Assembly: GCA_003220495.1 (NCBI GenBank)
Contig: QHSP01000019.1
Coordinates: 1 to 44,147, forward strand
DNA length: 44,147 bases
Direction: 5' to 3'
Source: Candidatus Rokuibacteriota bacterium
GTDB lineage: Bacteria; Methylomirabilota; Methylomirabilia; Rokubacteriales; CSP1-6
Below the pieces are notes generated by a model. It had not been told where the DNA came from. It made no database searches and saw only the letters and a program-made list of their open reading frames with translations. The position numbers and the translations under genes are program-made. Shown piece by piece: positions 1 through 8,271 of the stretch. Within the stretch, counting starts at the first letter, position 1; each line of letters begins with the position of its first letter.

Positions 1-1
1 C

Positions 2-238
2 CAGCTCGCGTGCGACCACGTCGCCTCCGCGCTCGACGGGCGCGAGTCGGCGTTCGAGCTCCACGCCAACGGCGGCATCCCGGCGTGGCGCGGGCGGATG
101 CGACGCTACTTCACCCGCTACAGCGAGCTGGCCAACGGCGTCCTGCGCTCCTTGAGCGTCGATATGCCCAAGCTCGATCTCGAGGGCCTGCGCGCCGCTC
201 CCCTCAGCCCGCGCCGTCCGGTCACCCCGCCGCGGTAG
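2..238 (+). CDS. C-terminal fragment, possible 4-hydroxyphenylacetate 3-hydroxylase (HpaB) family
   Basis: Open from the left edge in frame 2 to a TAG at 236-238, giving 78 visible residues; the start lies outside the window. The visible part has an Asp-x3-Ser-x3-Gly-Arg-x3-Glu pattern (CDHVASALDGRESAFE), then an Arg/Tyr-rich helix. This resembles the C-terminal helical bundle of flavin-dependent 4-hydroxyphenylacetate 3-hydroxylases, which hydroxylate phenols with FADH2 supplied by a separate reductase. The last 17 bases overlap the 3' end of the convergent livM-like gene. The family call rests on one short motif and is tentative. Confidence 0.45.
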   Translation, partial: QLACDHVASALDGRESAFELHANGGIPAWRGRMRRYFTRYSELANGVLRSLSVDMPKLDLEGLRAAPLSPRRPVTPPR

Positions 239-1178
239 CGCGCGGCCGCAACACGGCCACGGCCCGGCGCCAGCGCCGCACGGTCCCGGGCACCAGCCCC
301 TCGGGCATGAAGACGACGATGACGACGAAGATCGCGCCGAGCACGAAGTTCCAGCGCTCGATGTACGCGCTCGCCACATTTTTCACGACGACGACCAGCG
401 CCGCGCCGGCGATCGGCCCGAGCAGGGTCGCGGTGCCGCCGGCGATCACCATCAGGAGCGCCTCGGCCGAGGCCGTGAGCGCCACCGCCTGCGGGCTCAC
501 GAACTGGTTGTAGTAGAGGTAGAGCAATCCCGCCACGCCGCTCCAGAAGCCCGAGAACAGGAACGAGAGAAAGCGGATCATCCAGACGTGATAGCCGAGC
601 GCGTTCATGCGCCGGGGCTGATCGCGCGTGCCCCGCACGCTGGCGCCGAACGGCGAGGCGACGAACACGGCGATCGAGCCCACGGCGATCAGGAACACGA
701 CGAGCGTGGCCCAGTAGAAGCTCGCCGGGGAGGTCAGCGAGAGCCCGAGCGGGCTCGGCCGACCCCGGATGGCGATGCCGTTGTCGCCGTTGGTGATGCT
801 GATCCAGCGGTAGGCGACGCCCCACACGATCTGTCCGAGCGCCACCGTGATCATGACGAACCCGAGCCCGGTGCCGCGCAGCGCGAGCACGGCGAAGATC
901 GCGGAGACCAGGAGCGTCACGCCCAGCGCTCCCGCGGCGACGACGACCTGACCGTGGCCGTCGTTCATGATCCGGGCGCCCGCGTAGGCGGCGATGCCGA
1001 AGAGCCCGGCGTGGCCGAGGCTGACCAGCCCTGCGTAGCCGGCGAGCACGTTCACGCCGAGCGCGAAGATGGCGTAGAAGAGGATCTGGCTGGCGATGTT
1101 GACGTAGTAGGTCCCGCCGACCCACAGCGGCACCGTGGCCAGGATCGCCAGCGCCGCCGCGAGCCCGAGCCGCTTCAC
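222..1178 (-). CDS. livM: Branched-chain amino acid/amide ABC transporter permease, LivM type
   Basis: 318 residues, mostly hydrophobic, with the LivM-type stretch GYAGLVSLGHAGLFGIAAYA near residues 48-67 and about nine likely membrane segments. It would form half of the inner-membrane channel of a HAAT-family importer for branched-chain amino acids, amides or short organic acids. The start overlaps the stop of the upstream livH-like gene by 4 bases, so the two are translationally coupled. The stop overlaps the convergent partial gene by 17 bases. No LivG or LivF ATPase gene is present downstream on this strand, so the ATPases must come from elsewhere. Confidence 0.9.
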   Translation of the reverse strand: MKRLGLAAALAILATVPLWVGGTYYVNIASQILFYAIFALGVNVLAGYAGLVSLGHAGLFGIAAYAGARIMNDGHGQVVVAAGALGVTLLVSAIFAVLALRGTGLGFVMITVALGQIVWGVAYRWISITNGDNGIAIRGRPSPLGLSLTSPASFYWATLVVFLIAVGSIAVFVASPFGASVRGTRDQPRRMNALGYHVWMIRFLSFLFSGFWSGVAGLLYLYYNQFVSPQAVALTASAEALLMVIAGGTATLLGPIAGAALVVVVKNVASAYIERWNFVLGAIFVVIVVFMPEGLVPGTVRRWRRAVAVLRPRATAAG

Positions 1179-2035
1179 GCGGCCAGCCGTCCGAACAAGC
1201 CCTGAGGCCTCACGACCAGCACGACGAGCATGGGCAGGAACAGCACGACGTAGGCGAGCTCGGGGAACATCGCCTGGCCGAAGTTATAGAGGAAGCCGAC
1301 CACGAAGCTTCCCACCAGCGAGCCGAGCAGGCTGCCGCTGCCACCGAGGATCACGACTACGAGCGCGAGAGGCAGCATCTCCTGGTCGAGCCCGGGATAG
1401 ACCGAGAGGATCGGCCCGCCGATCACGCCGGCGAAGCCCGCGAGCCACGCCCCCAGGCAGAACACGATGGTGAAGAGTCGCGAGACCCGAATGCCGACGA
1501 CGCGCGCCATGGCCGGATCGTCGACGCCGGCGCGAATCATGGCGCCGAGTCGCGTGCGATCGAGCAGCGCCCACAGGACGACCGCGAAGACGACCGCGAT
1601 GAGGCTGATGGCCAGGCGATAGGTGGGAAAGCCGAGGCCCATGACCGAGGTGGCGCCGCGGAGCGCTGACGGTGTCGCGATCCGGATCGGATCGCCCGTC
1701 CAGACCAGCAAGCATACGTCGGCGATCATGAAGGAGAGGCCGAGCGTGACCAGTACCTGCGCGAGCTCGGCTCCGACCAGCCTTCTCAGAATGAGGCGCT
1801 CCACGATGCCGCCGAGCGCCGCCACCAGGAGCCCGCCGACGATCGCAGCCGTCCAGAAGTCGAACCCGTGCGCGATCAAGCTCGTCGCCAGGTAGGCGCC
1901 GAGCATGAAGAACGAGCCGTGCGTGAGATTCGGGATCTTCATGAGCCCGAAGATCAACGAGAACCCGGCCGACAGGAGAAAGAGCAGCCCGCCCAGCGTA
2001 ATGCTGTTGACCGCCAGCACCACCCACAGGTTCAT
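1175..2035 (-). CDS. livH: Branched-chain amino acid/amide ABC transporter permease, LivH type
   Basis: 286 residues from the ATG at 2035 (protein start MNLWVVLAVNSITLGG). A longer reading from 2071 would add 12 charged residues and run through a stem-loop, so I prefer 2035. The sequence has the LivH hallmark segment with FGLMKIPNLTHGSFFMLGAY near residues 30-49 and multiple membrane helices. It pairs with the LivM-type protein, to which it is coupled by a 4-base overlap. The binding-protein gene lies upstream across an 79-base gap filled with stem-loops, an arrangement that can let the binding protein be made in excess of the permease. Confidence 0.9.
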   Translation of the reverse strand: MNLWVVLAVNSITLGGLLFLLSAGFSLIFGLMKIPNLTHGSFFMLGAYLATSLIAHGFDFWTAAIVGGLLVAALGGIVERLILRRLVGAELAQVLVTLGLSFMIADVCLLVWTGDPIRIATPSALRGATSVMGLGFPTYRLAISLIAVVFAVVLWALLDRTRLGAMIRAGVDDPAMARVVGIRVSRLFTIVFCLGAWLAGFAGVIGGPILSVYPGLDQEMLPLALVVVILGGSGSLLGSLVGSFVVGFLYNFGQAMFPELAYVVLFLPMLVVLVVRPQGLFGRLAA

Positions 2036-2042
2036 GCTGTCT

Positions 2043-2116
2043 CGATTCGAGCGGCGGCTTTGCCGCCGCAATCGGATTCCTGGGGGAGGTCGGGAGGGGG
2101 CCGCCGAGGCCCCCTC
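2043..2116 (-). other. Two intercistronic stem-loops between binding-protein and permease genes
   Basis: Stem-loop A: gcggcggc (2051-2058), loop ttt, gccgccgc (2062-2069), with cgatt (2043-2047) able to pair with aatcg (2070-2074) across a small bulge. Stem-loop B: gagggggcc (2094-2102), loop gccga, ggccccctc (2108-2116). B overlaps the stop codon of the binding-protein gene. Both lie within a co-directional operon, so they may protect the upstream mRNA or attenuate transcription. No U-tract follows on the minus strand. Confidence 0.6.
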
Positions 2117-3350
2117 ACGTTTTCAGTGGTGGATAGTCGCGGGAGTACACCGGCTGCGCCAGGAACCATTTCTCGTCGTAGGTCCAGAACTGGCTCACTT
2201 TGGGATAGGTCTTGATCGTAGTGTTGACGAGCTTGTCGCCCTTCTTCTCGCACCGCCGGACGTAGAAGGTCCCGACCACGTTGCCGAAGTGATCGAACGT
2301 GAACGGCCCGCGGGGCGTATCGGTGAGCGACACGCTGCGAAGCGCCCGGATGAGCGCCTCCCGGTCGTCGGTCTTGCCACCGGTCTTCTCGAGCGCCGCC
2401 TCGGCGACCAGGCCGTTGATGTAGAGGCCGGCGGAGTAGAGGCCGGGAATGTTGCCGTAGTCCTTCACCATGCCGTCGATGAGTCGCTTGTTGGTCGGCG
2501 TATCGAGGTCGCCCGTGTAGGCCGAGCACGAGATCACGCCGACCGCCTCGTCGCCGAACGATTTCATCAGCGCCTCGTCACATGCCGTCCCGCCGCCCAG
2601 CACCGGCAGCTTGAGCCCCGCGTCCTGGTACTGCTTCATGAACTTCAGCGGATTCGAGCCGGCGAAGCCTTGCACGACCGCGTCGGCGCCGCTGATCTGC
2701 GCCAGGTATGGCGTGTAGTCGGGCGTCACCAGCGGCGGCCACAGCTTCTTGACGATCCGGCCGCCGGCGTCCTCGAAGACACGCTGGAAGCCCGCCATCT
2801 GCTCGTGACCGAACGCGAAGTCGTCCGCGATCGTGATGATGCGCTTGAACTTCAGCTCTTTCGCCGCGTAGTCGGCCAGACAGTGCATGTTCTGCGACGA
2901 CGTGGCCGAGGCGCGCACGAAATACGGATTGGGACGGCGCTGGGTCATGTCCTCCGCGGCGGCCAAGCTGAGGATCGGCATCTTCGCCTGGGCGGCGTAG
3001 TCGGTGATGGCCAGAAGCTCGAAGGCCGCCAGTGGCCCGAAGATCATGTCCACGTTGTCGCGCTCGACCAGCTCCTGGGTCTTGGTCTTGGTGCCCGCGG
3101 GATTGCCTCCGGTATCCGCTACGATGAGCTCGACCTTGCGGCCGGCGAGCGTGGAGTTCCGATCCTTGAAGAAGCGGATGGTGCCCTGCTCCATCTGGAT
3201 CCCGCCGGACGCGAGCGGCCCCGTCTTGACCGTGAGAAGGCCGATGCGGACCGGCTTGGGCTGTGCGATCGCCGGGAACGCCAGGGATGCCGTGACCGCG
3301 GCGCCGGCGGCGCCGGCCAGGAATTCACGACGACGGACCTTGACCGCCAT
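2115..3350 (-). CDS. ABC transporter substrate-binding protein, LivJ/amide type, Tat signal
   Basis: 411 residues. The N-terminus carries a twin-arginine-like signal (RRREFLAG at residues 6-13) followed by an Ala-rich hydrophobic stretch ending near AIAQP, so it is probably exported folded by Tat. The mature part starts KPVRIGLLTVKTGPLASGG, typical of type 1 periplasmic-binding folds (Peripla_BP_6). Family members bind branched-chain amino acids, amides, urea or aromatic acids; the ligand cannot be told here. It is first of the transporter genes (binding protein, LivH, LivM), 24 bases downstream of the acyl-CoA dehydrogenase gene, which suggests that the imported compound is processed as a CoA thioester. 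Confidence 0.9.
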   Translation of the reverse strand: MAVKVRRREFLAGAAGAAVTASLAFPAIAQPKPVRIGLLTVKTGPLASGGIQMEQGTIRFFKDRNSTLAGRKVELIVADTGGNPAGTKTKTQELVERDNVDMIFGPLAAFELLAITDYAAQAKMPILSLAAAEDMTQRRPNPYFVRASATSSQNMHCLADYAAKELKFKRIITIADDFAFGHEQMAGFQRVFEDAGGRIVKKLWPPLVTPDYTPYLAQISGADAVVQGFAGSNPLKFMKQYQDAGLKLPVLGGGTACDEALMKSFGDEAVGVISCSAYTGDLDTPTNKRLIDGMVKDYGNIPGLYSAGLYINGLVAEAALEKTGGKTDDREALIRALRSVSLTDTPRGPFTFDHFGNVVGTFYVRRCEKKGDKLVNTTIKTYPKVSQFWTYDEKWFLAQPVYSRDYPPLKT

Positions 3351-3374
3351 CTCGCTCCTCCTCGTCGGTGAGGC

Positions 3375-4538
3375 TCAGTAGCTCTTGGGAAGGCCCAGCA
3401 CGTGCTCCGAGAGGTAGTTGAGCACCATCTGTTGCGAGACCGGCGCGATCTTGTAGAGCCGCACCTCGCGCCAGAGCCGCTCGACGTAGAACTCCTTCGC
3501 ATACCCGTAGCCGCCGTGCGTCTGCAGCGCGACGTCGCAGGCCTCGAAGCCCGCCTCGGCGGCCATCAGCTTGGCGGTGTTCGACTCGGCGCCGCACGGC
3601 CGGCCGCTGTCGAAGAGCCACGCCGCCTTCAGGCACATCAGCTCGGCCGACTCGAGCTTCGCCCACGCCATCGCGAGCGGGTGCGCGATCGCCTGGTTCT
3701 GGCCGATCGCGCGATCGAAGACGACGCGCTCCTTCGCGTACTGCACACCCCGCTCCAGCGCCGCGCGCCCGATCCCGACCGCCTCGATGCCGGTGAAGAT
3801 GCGCTCCGGGTTGAGCGAATCAAGGAGGTGGTAGAAACCGCGGCCCACCTCGCCCACGACATCCGTCACCGGGATCTCGAGGCCGTCGATGAAGATCTCG
3901 TTGGAGTCGACCGCCGCCCGTCCGAGCTTCTCGATCTCGCGCACCGTGATCTTCGCGCGGTCGAACGGCGTGAAGAAGAGCGTCAGCCCGCCGAACGGCG
4001 CGGCGGCGTCCCGGGGCGCCGTGCGCGCGAGGAGCAGCATGTGGGTCGCGTGCTGGGCGTTGGTGTTCCAGACCTTGCGGCCGTTCACGACGAAGCAGTC
4101 GCCGTGACGCTCGGCCCGCGTCTGGATGCGCGAGGTGTCCGTGCCCGCGTTCGGCTCGGTCACGCCGAAGGACATGACGATCTCCCCCGAGGCGATCTGC
4201 GGGAGATAGCGCCGCTTGAGCTCCTCCGATCCGTGCTTGATCACCGGCATCGGGGGGAACATGTAGAAGTGGATCGGCGAGGCGCCCGTCGTCCCGGCGC
4301 CGGCGGCGCAGATCTCGTGGAGCATCAGCGCCGCTTCCGTCACGCCCAGACCGGACCCGCCGTAGTCATCGGGGATGATCATGCCGAGCCAGCCCGCCTG
4401 GGCAAAGGCCCGGATGAAGTCCACCGGATACTCCGCCTTCCGGTCCTTCTCGAGCCAGTAGTCGAGGGAAAAGGATCGCGCGAGCGTGGCCACTTCCTTG
4501 CGGATCAGCTCCTGTTGCTCGGTCAACTGAAAGTCCAT
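3375..4538 (-). CDS. Acyl-CoA dehydrogenase family flavoprotein, atypical C-terminal active-site segment
   Basis: 387 residues, normal length for the family. N-terminal helical domain (MDFQLTEQQELIRKEVA), middle beta domain with the FAD/substrate signature FGVTEPNAGTDTSRIQT near residues 124-140, and C-terminal helical domain with THGGYGYAKEFYVERLWRE. Members oxidise acyl-CoA to enoyl-CoA and pass electrons to ETF. Where MCAD-type enzymes have the catalytic Glu in an YEGT-like motif, this protein reads YKIAPVSQQM, so that Glu is absent. It may use another base or have another reaction. It lies directly upstream of the ABC importer genes on the same strand and probably shares their transcript. 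A divergent 257-base region with a large inverted repeat precedes it. Confidence 0.88.
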   Translation of the reverse strand: MDFQLTEQQELIRKEVATLARSFSLDYWLEKDRKAEYPVDFIRAFAQAGWLGMIIPDDYGGSGLGVTEAALMLHEICAAGAGTTGASPIHFYMFPPMPVIKHGSEELKRRYLPQIASGEIVMSFGVTEPNAGTDTSRIQTRAERHGDCFVVNGRKVWNTNAQHATHMLLLARTAPRDAAAPFGGLTLFFTPFDRAKITVREIEKLGRAAVDSNEIFIDGLEIPVTDVVGEVGRGFYHLLDSLNPERIFTGIEAVGIGRAALERGVQYAKERVVFDRAIGQNQAIAHPLAMAWAKLESAELMCLKAAWLFDSGRPCGAESNTAKLMAAEAGFEACDVALQTHGGYGYAKEFYVERLWREVRLYKIAPVSQQMVLNYLSEHVLGLPKSY

Positions 4539-4567
4539 GCGCGCGATTGTAGCGTAACGCCCGATCC

Positions 4568-4709
4568 GCGGCGCGGGGGCGGGCGGGGTGGGGGGGTGCG
4601 GGCGGCTCTGTCACCCGCTCGCCCGATTCGCGGCTCTTCGAGCCGCGGGCGGGACGAGGGGGGCCCACAGAGCGCCCGCACCCCCCCACCCCGCCCGCCC
4701 CCGCGCCGC
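4568..4709. repeat. 142-bp near-perfect inverted repeat in a divergent intergenic region
   Basis: Left arm 4568-4611 (44 nt) and right arm 4667-4709 (43 nt) are complementary throughout except for one extra G in the left arm. Both arms are almost pure G or C tracts, including runs of seven. The 55-nt centre holds a second hairpin: cgcggct (4629-4635), loop cttcg, agccgcg (4641-4647). The element sits between the 5' ends of the acyl-CoA dehydrogenase gene (minus) and the MBL gene (plus), so it is not a terminator between converging genes. It could be a small non-coding palindromic element or a strong regulatory structure. Confidence 0.85.
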
Positions 4710-4795
4710 TCGCGTGCGCTGGTTACACAGCGCGGCGCAGAACACCTGACGGCGCGCAGGTCGAACGCGGAAGTGGCTCACGCCGGTCGACGCCT

Positions 4796-5575
4796 ATGGG
4801 CGGTGCTATGATGCGCGAAATGGCGATTCAGGGACTGTATGCGCTGCAGAACGGGTTCATGGGCTTCGAGCGGTCCGGGCTCTTCTACGGCGAGTTCTCG
4901 GGAGATCGCGTCCGGATCCCGATCGCCTGCTGGCTCGTCCGCACCTCCGACGCCATGATTCTCTTCGACACGGGGCTCTCGCCCCGGGCGGTGCCGGGCC
5001 TCTTGCGCAACGACCCGCTGGCACGCTTCACCGAAGAGGATCTGCTGGTGCACCGGCTGGACCTCGTCGGCCTCGAGCCCGACAACGTGGACATGGTCGT
5101 GCTCTCCCACCTCCACTACGATCACGCCGGCGGCGCGGCCCTCTTCCCCAAGTCCGAGCTCATCGTCCAGAAGGACGAGTACTCGTACGCCCACTACCCG
5201 GCTTCGTTCTTCGAGTCGTTCTACTACCGAAAGAACTTCGACCTGCCGGGCTATCGCTGGCGGCTGCTCGACGGCGACACCGAGCTCGTGCCCGGCGTGA
5301 CGATTCTGAGATCCGACGGGCACACACCCGGCCACCAGTCACTGCTGGTCGAGCTGCCCGAGTCGGGGCCGGTCATCCTCACCGGCGATGCCTGCTACTG
5401 GCACGAGCACGCCGACAAGGAGCGCGTGCCCGGCGTCGTCTGGAATCCGACCCTGGCGCTGCACTCACTCCGGAAGCTGAAGACGATCGCGCGGCTCGTG
5501 CGCGGGCGGATCTTTCCCGGTCACGACCCGGTCTTCTGGGAAACCGTCAAACAGGCGCCGGACGCCTATCGCTAG
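4796..5575 (+). CDS. MBL-fold hydrolase, N-acyl homoserine lactonase-like
   Basis: 259 residues from the first ATG. In-frame ATGs at 4808, 4811 and 4820 are alternatives; none has a clear ribosome-binding site, and TATGAT at 4807-4812 looks like a -10 box, which would favour a near-leaderless start at 4820. The HxHxDH metal motif is HLHYDH (residues 105-110), followed by DGHTPGH, the metal-bridging Asp in LTGDACY, and a final FPGHDP. This order matches the AiiA/AttM-like lactonases, which open lactone rings with two metal ions. No secretion signal is seen. The neighbour 33 bases downstream is an amidohydrolase on the same strand, so a catabolic ring-opening role is as likely as quorum quenching. 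Confidence 0.85.
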   Translation: MGGAMMREMAIQGLYALQNGFMGFERSGLFYGEFSGDRVRIPIACWLVRTSDAMILFDTGLSPRAVPGLLRNDPLARFTEEDLLVHRLDLVGLEPDNVDMVVLSHLHYDHAGGAALFPKSELIVQKDEYSYAHYPASFFESFYYRKNFDLPGYRWRLLDGDTELVPGVTILRSDGHTPGHQSLLVELPESGPVILTGDACYWHEHADKERVPGVVWNPTLALHSLRKLKTIARLVRGRIFPGHDPVFWETVKQAPDAYR

Positions 5576-5608
5576 GCGCACGCAGTACAAACGGAACAGG
5601 AGAGTGCC

Positions 5609-6820
5609 ATGAAGGACGGGCTCAGGTTCGTGGACAGCGACATGCACATCATGGAGCCGCCGGATCTCTTCGACCGCTATCTGGACCCGAAGTTCAAGGA
5701 CCGGATCAGCGTGCCGGTCGGCGCGGACGGTCGCCCGAAGCGCGGCGCCGCCGGGCTCACCATCATCGACGGCCTGCCGACGTCCGACGTGGACCTCCAG
5801 CAGTACCGAAAGCGCGTCCGGAACAGCGGGCCGCAGAGCACGCAGCCCCTGTCGGGCTCACGGCTCTTCGACACCGGCCGGCTCGACTTCGCGATCGCCC
5901 GCGACTACGACCCCGTCGCCCAGGTGATGGGCATGGAGATGGAGGGCGTCGACATCGCGGTGAACTACCCCACCGCCGGTCTCGCCCTGCTCGGCCGCGA
6001 CAACATGGATCCGCAGCTCTCGCTGGCCATCTGCCAGGCGTACAACAACTGGATCCACGAGTTCTGCGCCTACAGCCCGGACCAGCTGAAGTGGGTCGCG
6101 ATGCTCCCGGTGCACGACGTGCACCTGGCCTGCCGCGAGCTCGTGCGGTGCGTGCGTGAGCTCGGGGCCGTGGGCTCGTTCATCCGGCCGAATCTGGTGA
6201 ACGGCCACTACTGGCACTCCAACTACTGGGATCCCCTCTATGCCGTGCACGAAGAGCTCGACGTGACCTGGGGCTTCCACGAGGGCGTGAGCGCGCTCTA
6301 CTCGCGCATGATCCCGCTCTACGGCGAGAACCGCTTCTATCGCCACGTCGCGAGCCACTGGATCGAGATGCAGCAGGCGCTGATCGCGATGATCATCGGC
6401 GGCGTCTTCGAGTTCCATCCGCGGCTCCGGGTCGGCTACCTGGAGGCCCAGAACTCCTGGGTGCCGGGCCTCCTGTCCCGCATCGAGTGGGACTATCCGC
6501 AGTACCGCGACTCGCACGCGCCCTACCTGGCGCTGATGCCGCGCGAGTATTTCCGGCGCAACTGCTGGGCGGCCGTCGAAGGCAGCGAGCCGGAGATCGA
6601 GGCGACCGCGGGACTGATCGGCGCCGACCGGATGTGCATCTCCACCGACTACCCGCACTTCGACTCCAATTTCCCGCACGTCTCGACGAATCTCCTGAAG
6701 AACGTGCCCCGCGAGATCGCGGCCCAGATCTTTGCCGGTGGCGCTCATCTCTACGGCTTCACCGAGGCGCACTTCAAGAAGGCGGACGCCGCCGCCGCGA
6801 AGATCGCCGCGCGGCGCTGA
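5609..6820 (+). CDS. ACMSD-like amidohydrolase (amidohydrolase_2 family)
   Basis: 403 residues, ATG at 5609 preceded by a good AGGAG at about 8 bases. The N-terminus FVDSDMHIMEPPDLF provides the Asp-x-His metal pair, and STDYPHFDSNFPH near residues 348-360 provides the C-terminal metal/catalytic residues. The family of TIM-barrel metal enzymes includes 2-amino-3-carboxymuconate semialdehyde decarboxylase and related aromatic acid decarboxylases and hydrolases. This one has the longer N-terminal form common in uncharacterised ring-degradation proteins. It probably forms an operon with the upstream lactonase-like gene. The exact substrate is unknown. Confidence 0.87.
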   Translation: MKDGLRFVDSDMHIMEPPDLFDRYLDPKFKDRISVPVGADGRPKRGAAGLTIIDGLPTSDVDLQQYRKRVRNSGPQSTQPLSGSRLFDTGRLDFAIARDYDPVAQVMGMEMEGVDIAVNYPTAGLALLGRDNMDPQLSLAICQAYNNWIHEFCAYSPDQLKWVAMLPVHDVHLACRELVRCVRELGAVGSFIRPNLVNGHYWHSNYWDPLYAVHEELDVTWGFHEGVSALYSRMIPLYGENRFYRHVASHWIEMQQALIAMIIGGVFEFHPRLRVGYLEAQNSWVPGLLSRIEWDYPQYRDSHAPYLALMPREYFRRNCWAAVEGSEPEIEATAGLIGADRMCISTDYPHFDSNFPHVSTNLLKNVPREIAAQIFAGGAHLYGFTEAHFKKADAAAAKIAARR

Positions 6821-6833
6821 GCTGACTCAGGTC

Positions 6834-6860
6834 GAGCCGGGGGCGCGCGGCCCCCGGCTC
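6834..6860. terminator. Bidirectional hairpin terminator between convergent genes
   Basis: gagccgggggc (6834-6844), loop gcgcg, gcccccggctc (6850-6860): a perfect 11-bp stem filling the 43-base gap between the stop codons of the amidohydrolase (plus) and PAP2 (minus) genes. There is no U-tract, so factor-independent termination is uncertain. Confidence 0.6.
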
Positions 6861-6863
6861 GCG

Positions 6864-7472
6864 TCAGCGCGGAGGCCGAAGCCGCGGATCGACCGCCAGC
6901 AGGAAGATCACGAGGTACGCCGCTCCACCGCTCGCACCGCCGAGCACGTCGCTGAGCCAGTGGGAGCGCAAGTACAGTCGGCTCACCGCCACGCCGAGGA
7001 TCAGCAGGAGCAGGCCGACCGTTCCCACCCACCGCCAGACCGGGCGAATCTGGACGGTCCACAGGAGATAGATGACGCCCCCGAAGAACACGACCGCGCC
7101 GAAGGTGTGCGCGCTCGGAAAGCCATACGGCGAGAGCTTGGGGCGGGGCCGCGCGACGATCCACTTCGCGAGCGCGAGAGTGGCAAATGCCCCGACGAAC
7201 ATCCCGGGGACGTACCGAGCCGCGCGATGACCCTGTCGCTTCAGCAACACGTAGGCGACGAGGCTCAGCGGAATCAGGACGTACCCCGAGCCGATGCGGC
7301 TCAGCGCCTGCATCAGGGGCCGGAGCTCGGGGTAGCGCGCCGAGCGGACGAAGTCGTGCGCGGCGTGATCCAGGTCGAAGAATTGCTGGTTGTACGCGAG
7401 CACGCCGAGGGCGACGAATGCCAGCGCCGAGACGATCGCCAGCAGGAGCACCGCCCAACGGAGCGCTTGCAT
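6864..7472 (-). CDS. PAP2-family membrane phosphatase
   Basis: 202 residues with about six membrane helices. All three phosphatidic acid phosphatase type 2 motifs are visible: K-x6-R-P as KWIVARPRP (103-111), PSAH (119-122), and SR-x5-H-x3-D as SRLYLRSHWLSD (164-175). The two His and the Arg/Lys residues are the known catalytic set. Such proteins dephosphorylate undecaprenyl pyrophosphate, phosphatidylglycerol phosphate or phosphatidate at the outer face of the membrane. It is transcribed alone toward a convergent hairpin. The choice between lipid-carrier recycling and phospholipid turnover cannot be made from sequence. Confidence 0.9.
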   Translation of the reverse strand: MQALRWAVLLLAIVSALAFVALGVLAYNQQFFDLDHAAHDFVRSARYPELRPLMQALSRIGSGYVLIPLSLVAYVLLKRQGHRAARYVPGMFVGAFATLALAKWIVARPRPKLSPYGFPSAHTFGAVVFFGGVIYLLWTVQIRPVWRWVGTVGLLLLILGVAVSRLYLRSHWLSDVLGGASGGAAYLVIFLLAVDPRLRPPR

Positions 7473-7501
7473 CCGCCCGATTATGTCACCGCGCGCCGAG
7501 A

Positions 7502-8233
7502 TCAGACGAGAAGCTGCTTGCCGTCCTCGGCCCCCTCGACACCGAGACCGTCGAGGCGCGCCAGCATGTCCTCGCCCATGTGAGTCAGGACCAGCCGCCG
7601 GCAGTCGAGCCGGGCGCGGTGCTGGAGCAGGGTTGTCAGGTCGAGGTGGTACCTGACCCGCTTGTCATAGAAGAGCGCCTCGGCGACGAAGAGATCGGCG
7701 CCGCGCGCGGCGTCGATCAAGCTGTCCGTCCACTCCGTGTCACCGGAGTACGTGACGATCTTTCCCTCGCCGGCCACCCGTAGCGCGAACGGCGGAGCGC
7801 CGCTCGCGTGAGATACCTCGAACCCCGTCACGTTCATCGGCCCGACGGCGACGGGCAGGCGATCGGTCAGCTCGACGAAGCGGGTGTCGAACTTGCGCTC
7901 GACTCGGGTCGATCCGGGAAAGAGCGCTTCCATCGTTAGGAGCACGCGAGCCTCGACACCGGGCGGACCGACGACGACCAGCGGGCGGGTGCGGCGCTTG
8001 AACTGGCCGTCGAGGATCATGAAGGGCACGCCGCCGAAGTGGTCGCCGTGCAGGTGGGACAGGATCACCGCGTCGATCGCCTGGGGATCGACGCCGAAGC
8101 GGCGCATCGCGATCAGCGACGACGCGCCGCAGTCGAGGAGGATCTGGCTCGCGCCGGACTCGAGGCGGATGCAGGTCTGGAACCGGCCGCCGCTGCCGAA
8201 CGCGTCGCCGGATCCGAGGAACTGGACCTTCAC
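7502..8233 (-). CDS. MBL-fold hydrolase, RNase Z-like
   Basis: 243 residues from the GTG at 8233 (MKVQFLGSGDAFGSGG). A GTG at 8239 is also in frame, but the GGAGGAG sits directly on it, whereas it is 6 bases from the 8233 codon; I choose 8233. The metal motif is HLHGDH (60-65); later come SHASG, the bridging Asp in YSGDTEWTD, and a terminal LTHMGEDM. The GTG-x-G-like N-terminus (LGSGDAFGSGG) is typical of the ElaC/RNase Z-like and arylsulfatase-like branch. It lacks the exosite arm of true tRNase Z, so a small-molecule hydrolase is more likely. Its start region is divergent from the MmgE/PrpD gene, 38 bases away. Confidence 0.85.
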   Translation of the reverse strand: MKVQFLGSGDAFGSGGRFQTCIRLESGASQILLDCGASSLIAMRRFGVDPQAIDAVILSHLHGDHFGGVPFMILDGQFKRRTRPLVVVGPPGVEARVLLTMEALFPGSTRVERKFDTRFVELTDRLPVAVGPMNVTGFEVSHASGAPPFALRVAGEGKIVTYSGDTEWTDSLIDAARGADLFVAEALFYDKRVRYHLDLTTLLQHRARLDCRRLVLTHMGEDMLARLDGLGVEGAEDGKQLLV

Positions 8234-8271
8234 GAACACCTCCTCCCCGCACTCATGATATCGTGCCGTGC

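Noticed and set aside
1905-3371. Long open frame of 488 codons opposite the substrate-binding protein gene
   Set aside because: Arg/His/Val-rich, no family resemblance, fully antisense to a clear gene; a high-GC shadow.
4885-5094. Small antisense ORFs within the lactonase-like gene
   Set aside because: No ribosome-binding sites, Arg/Ser-rich composition, shadow frames.
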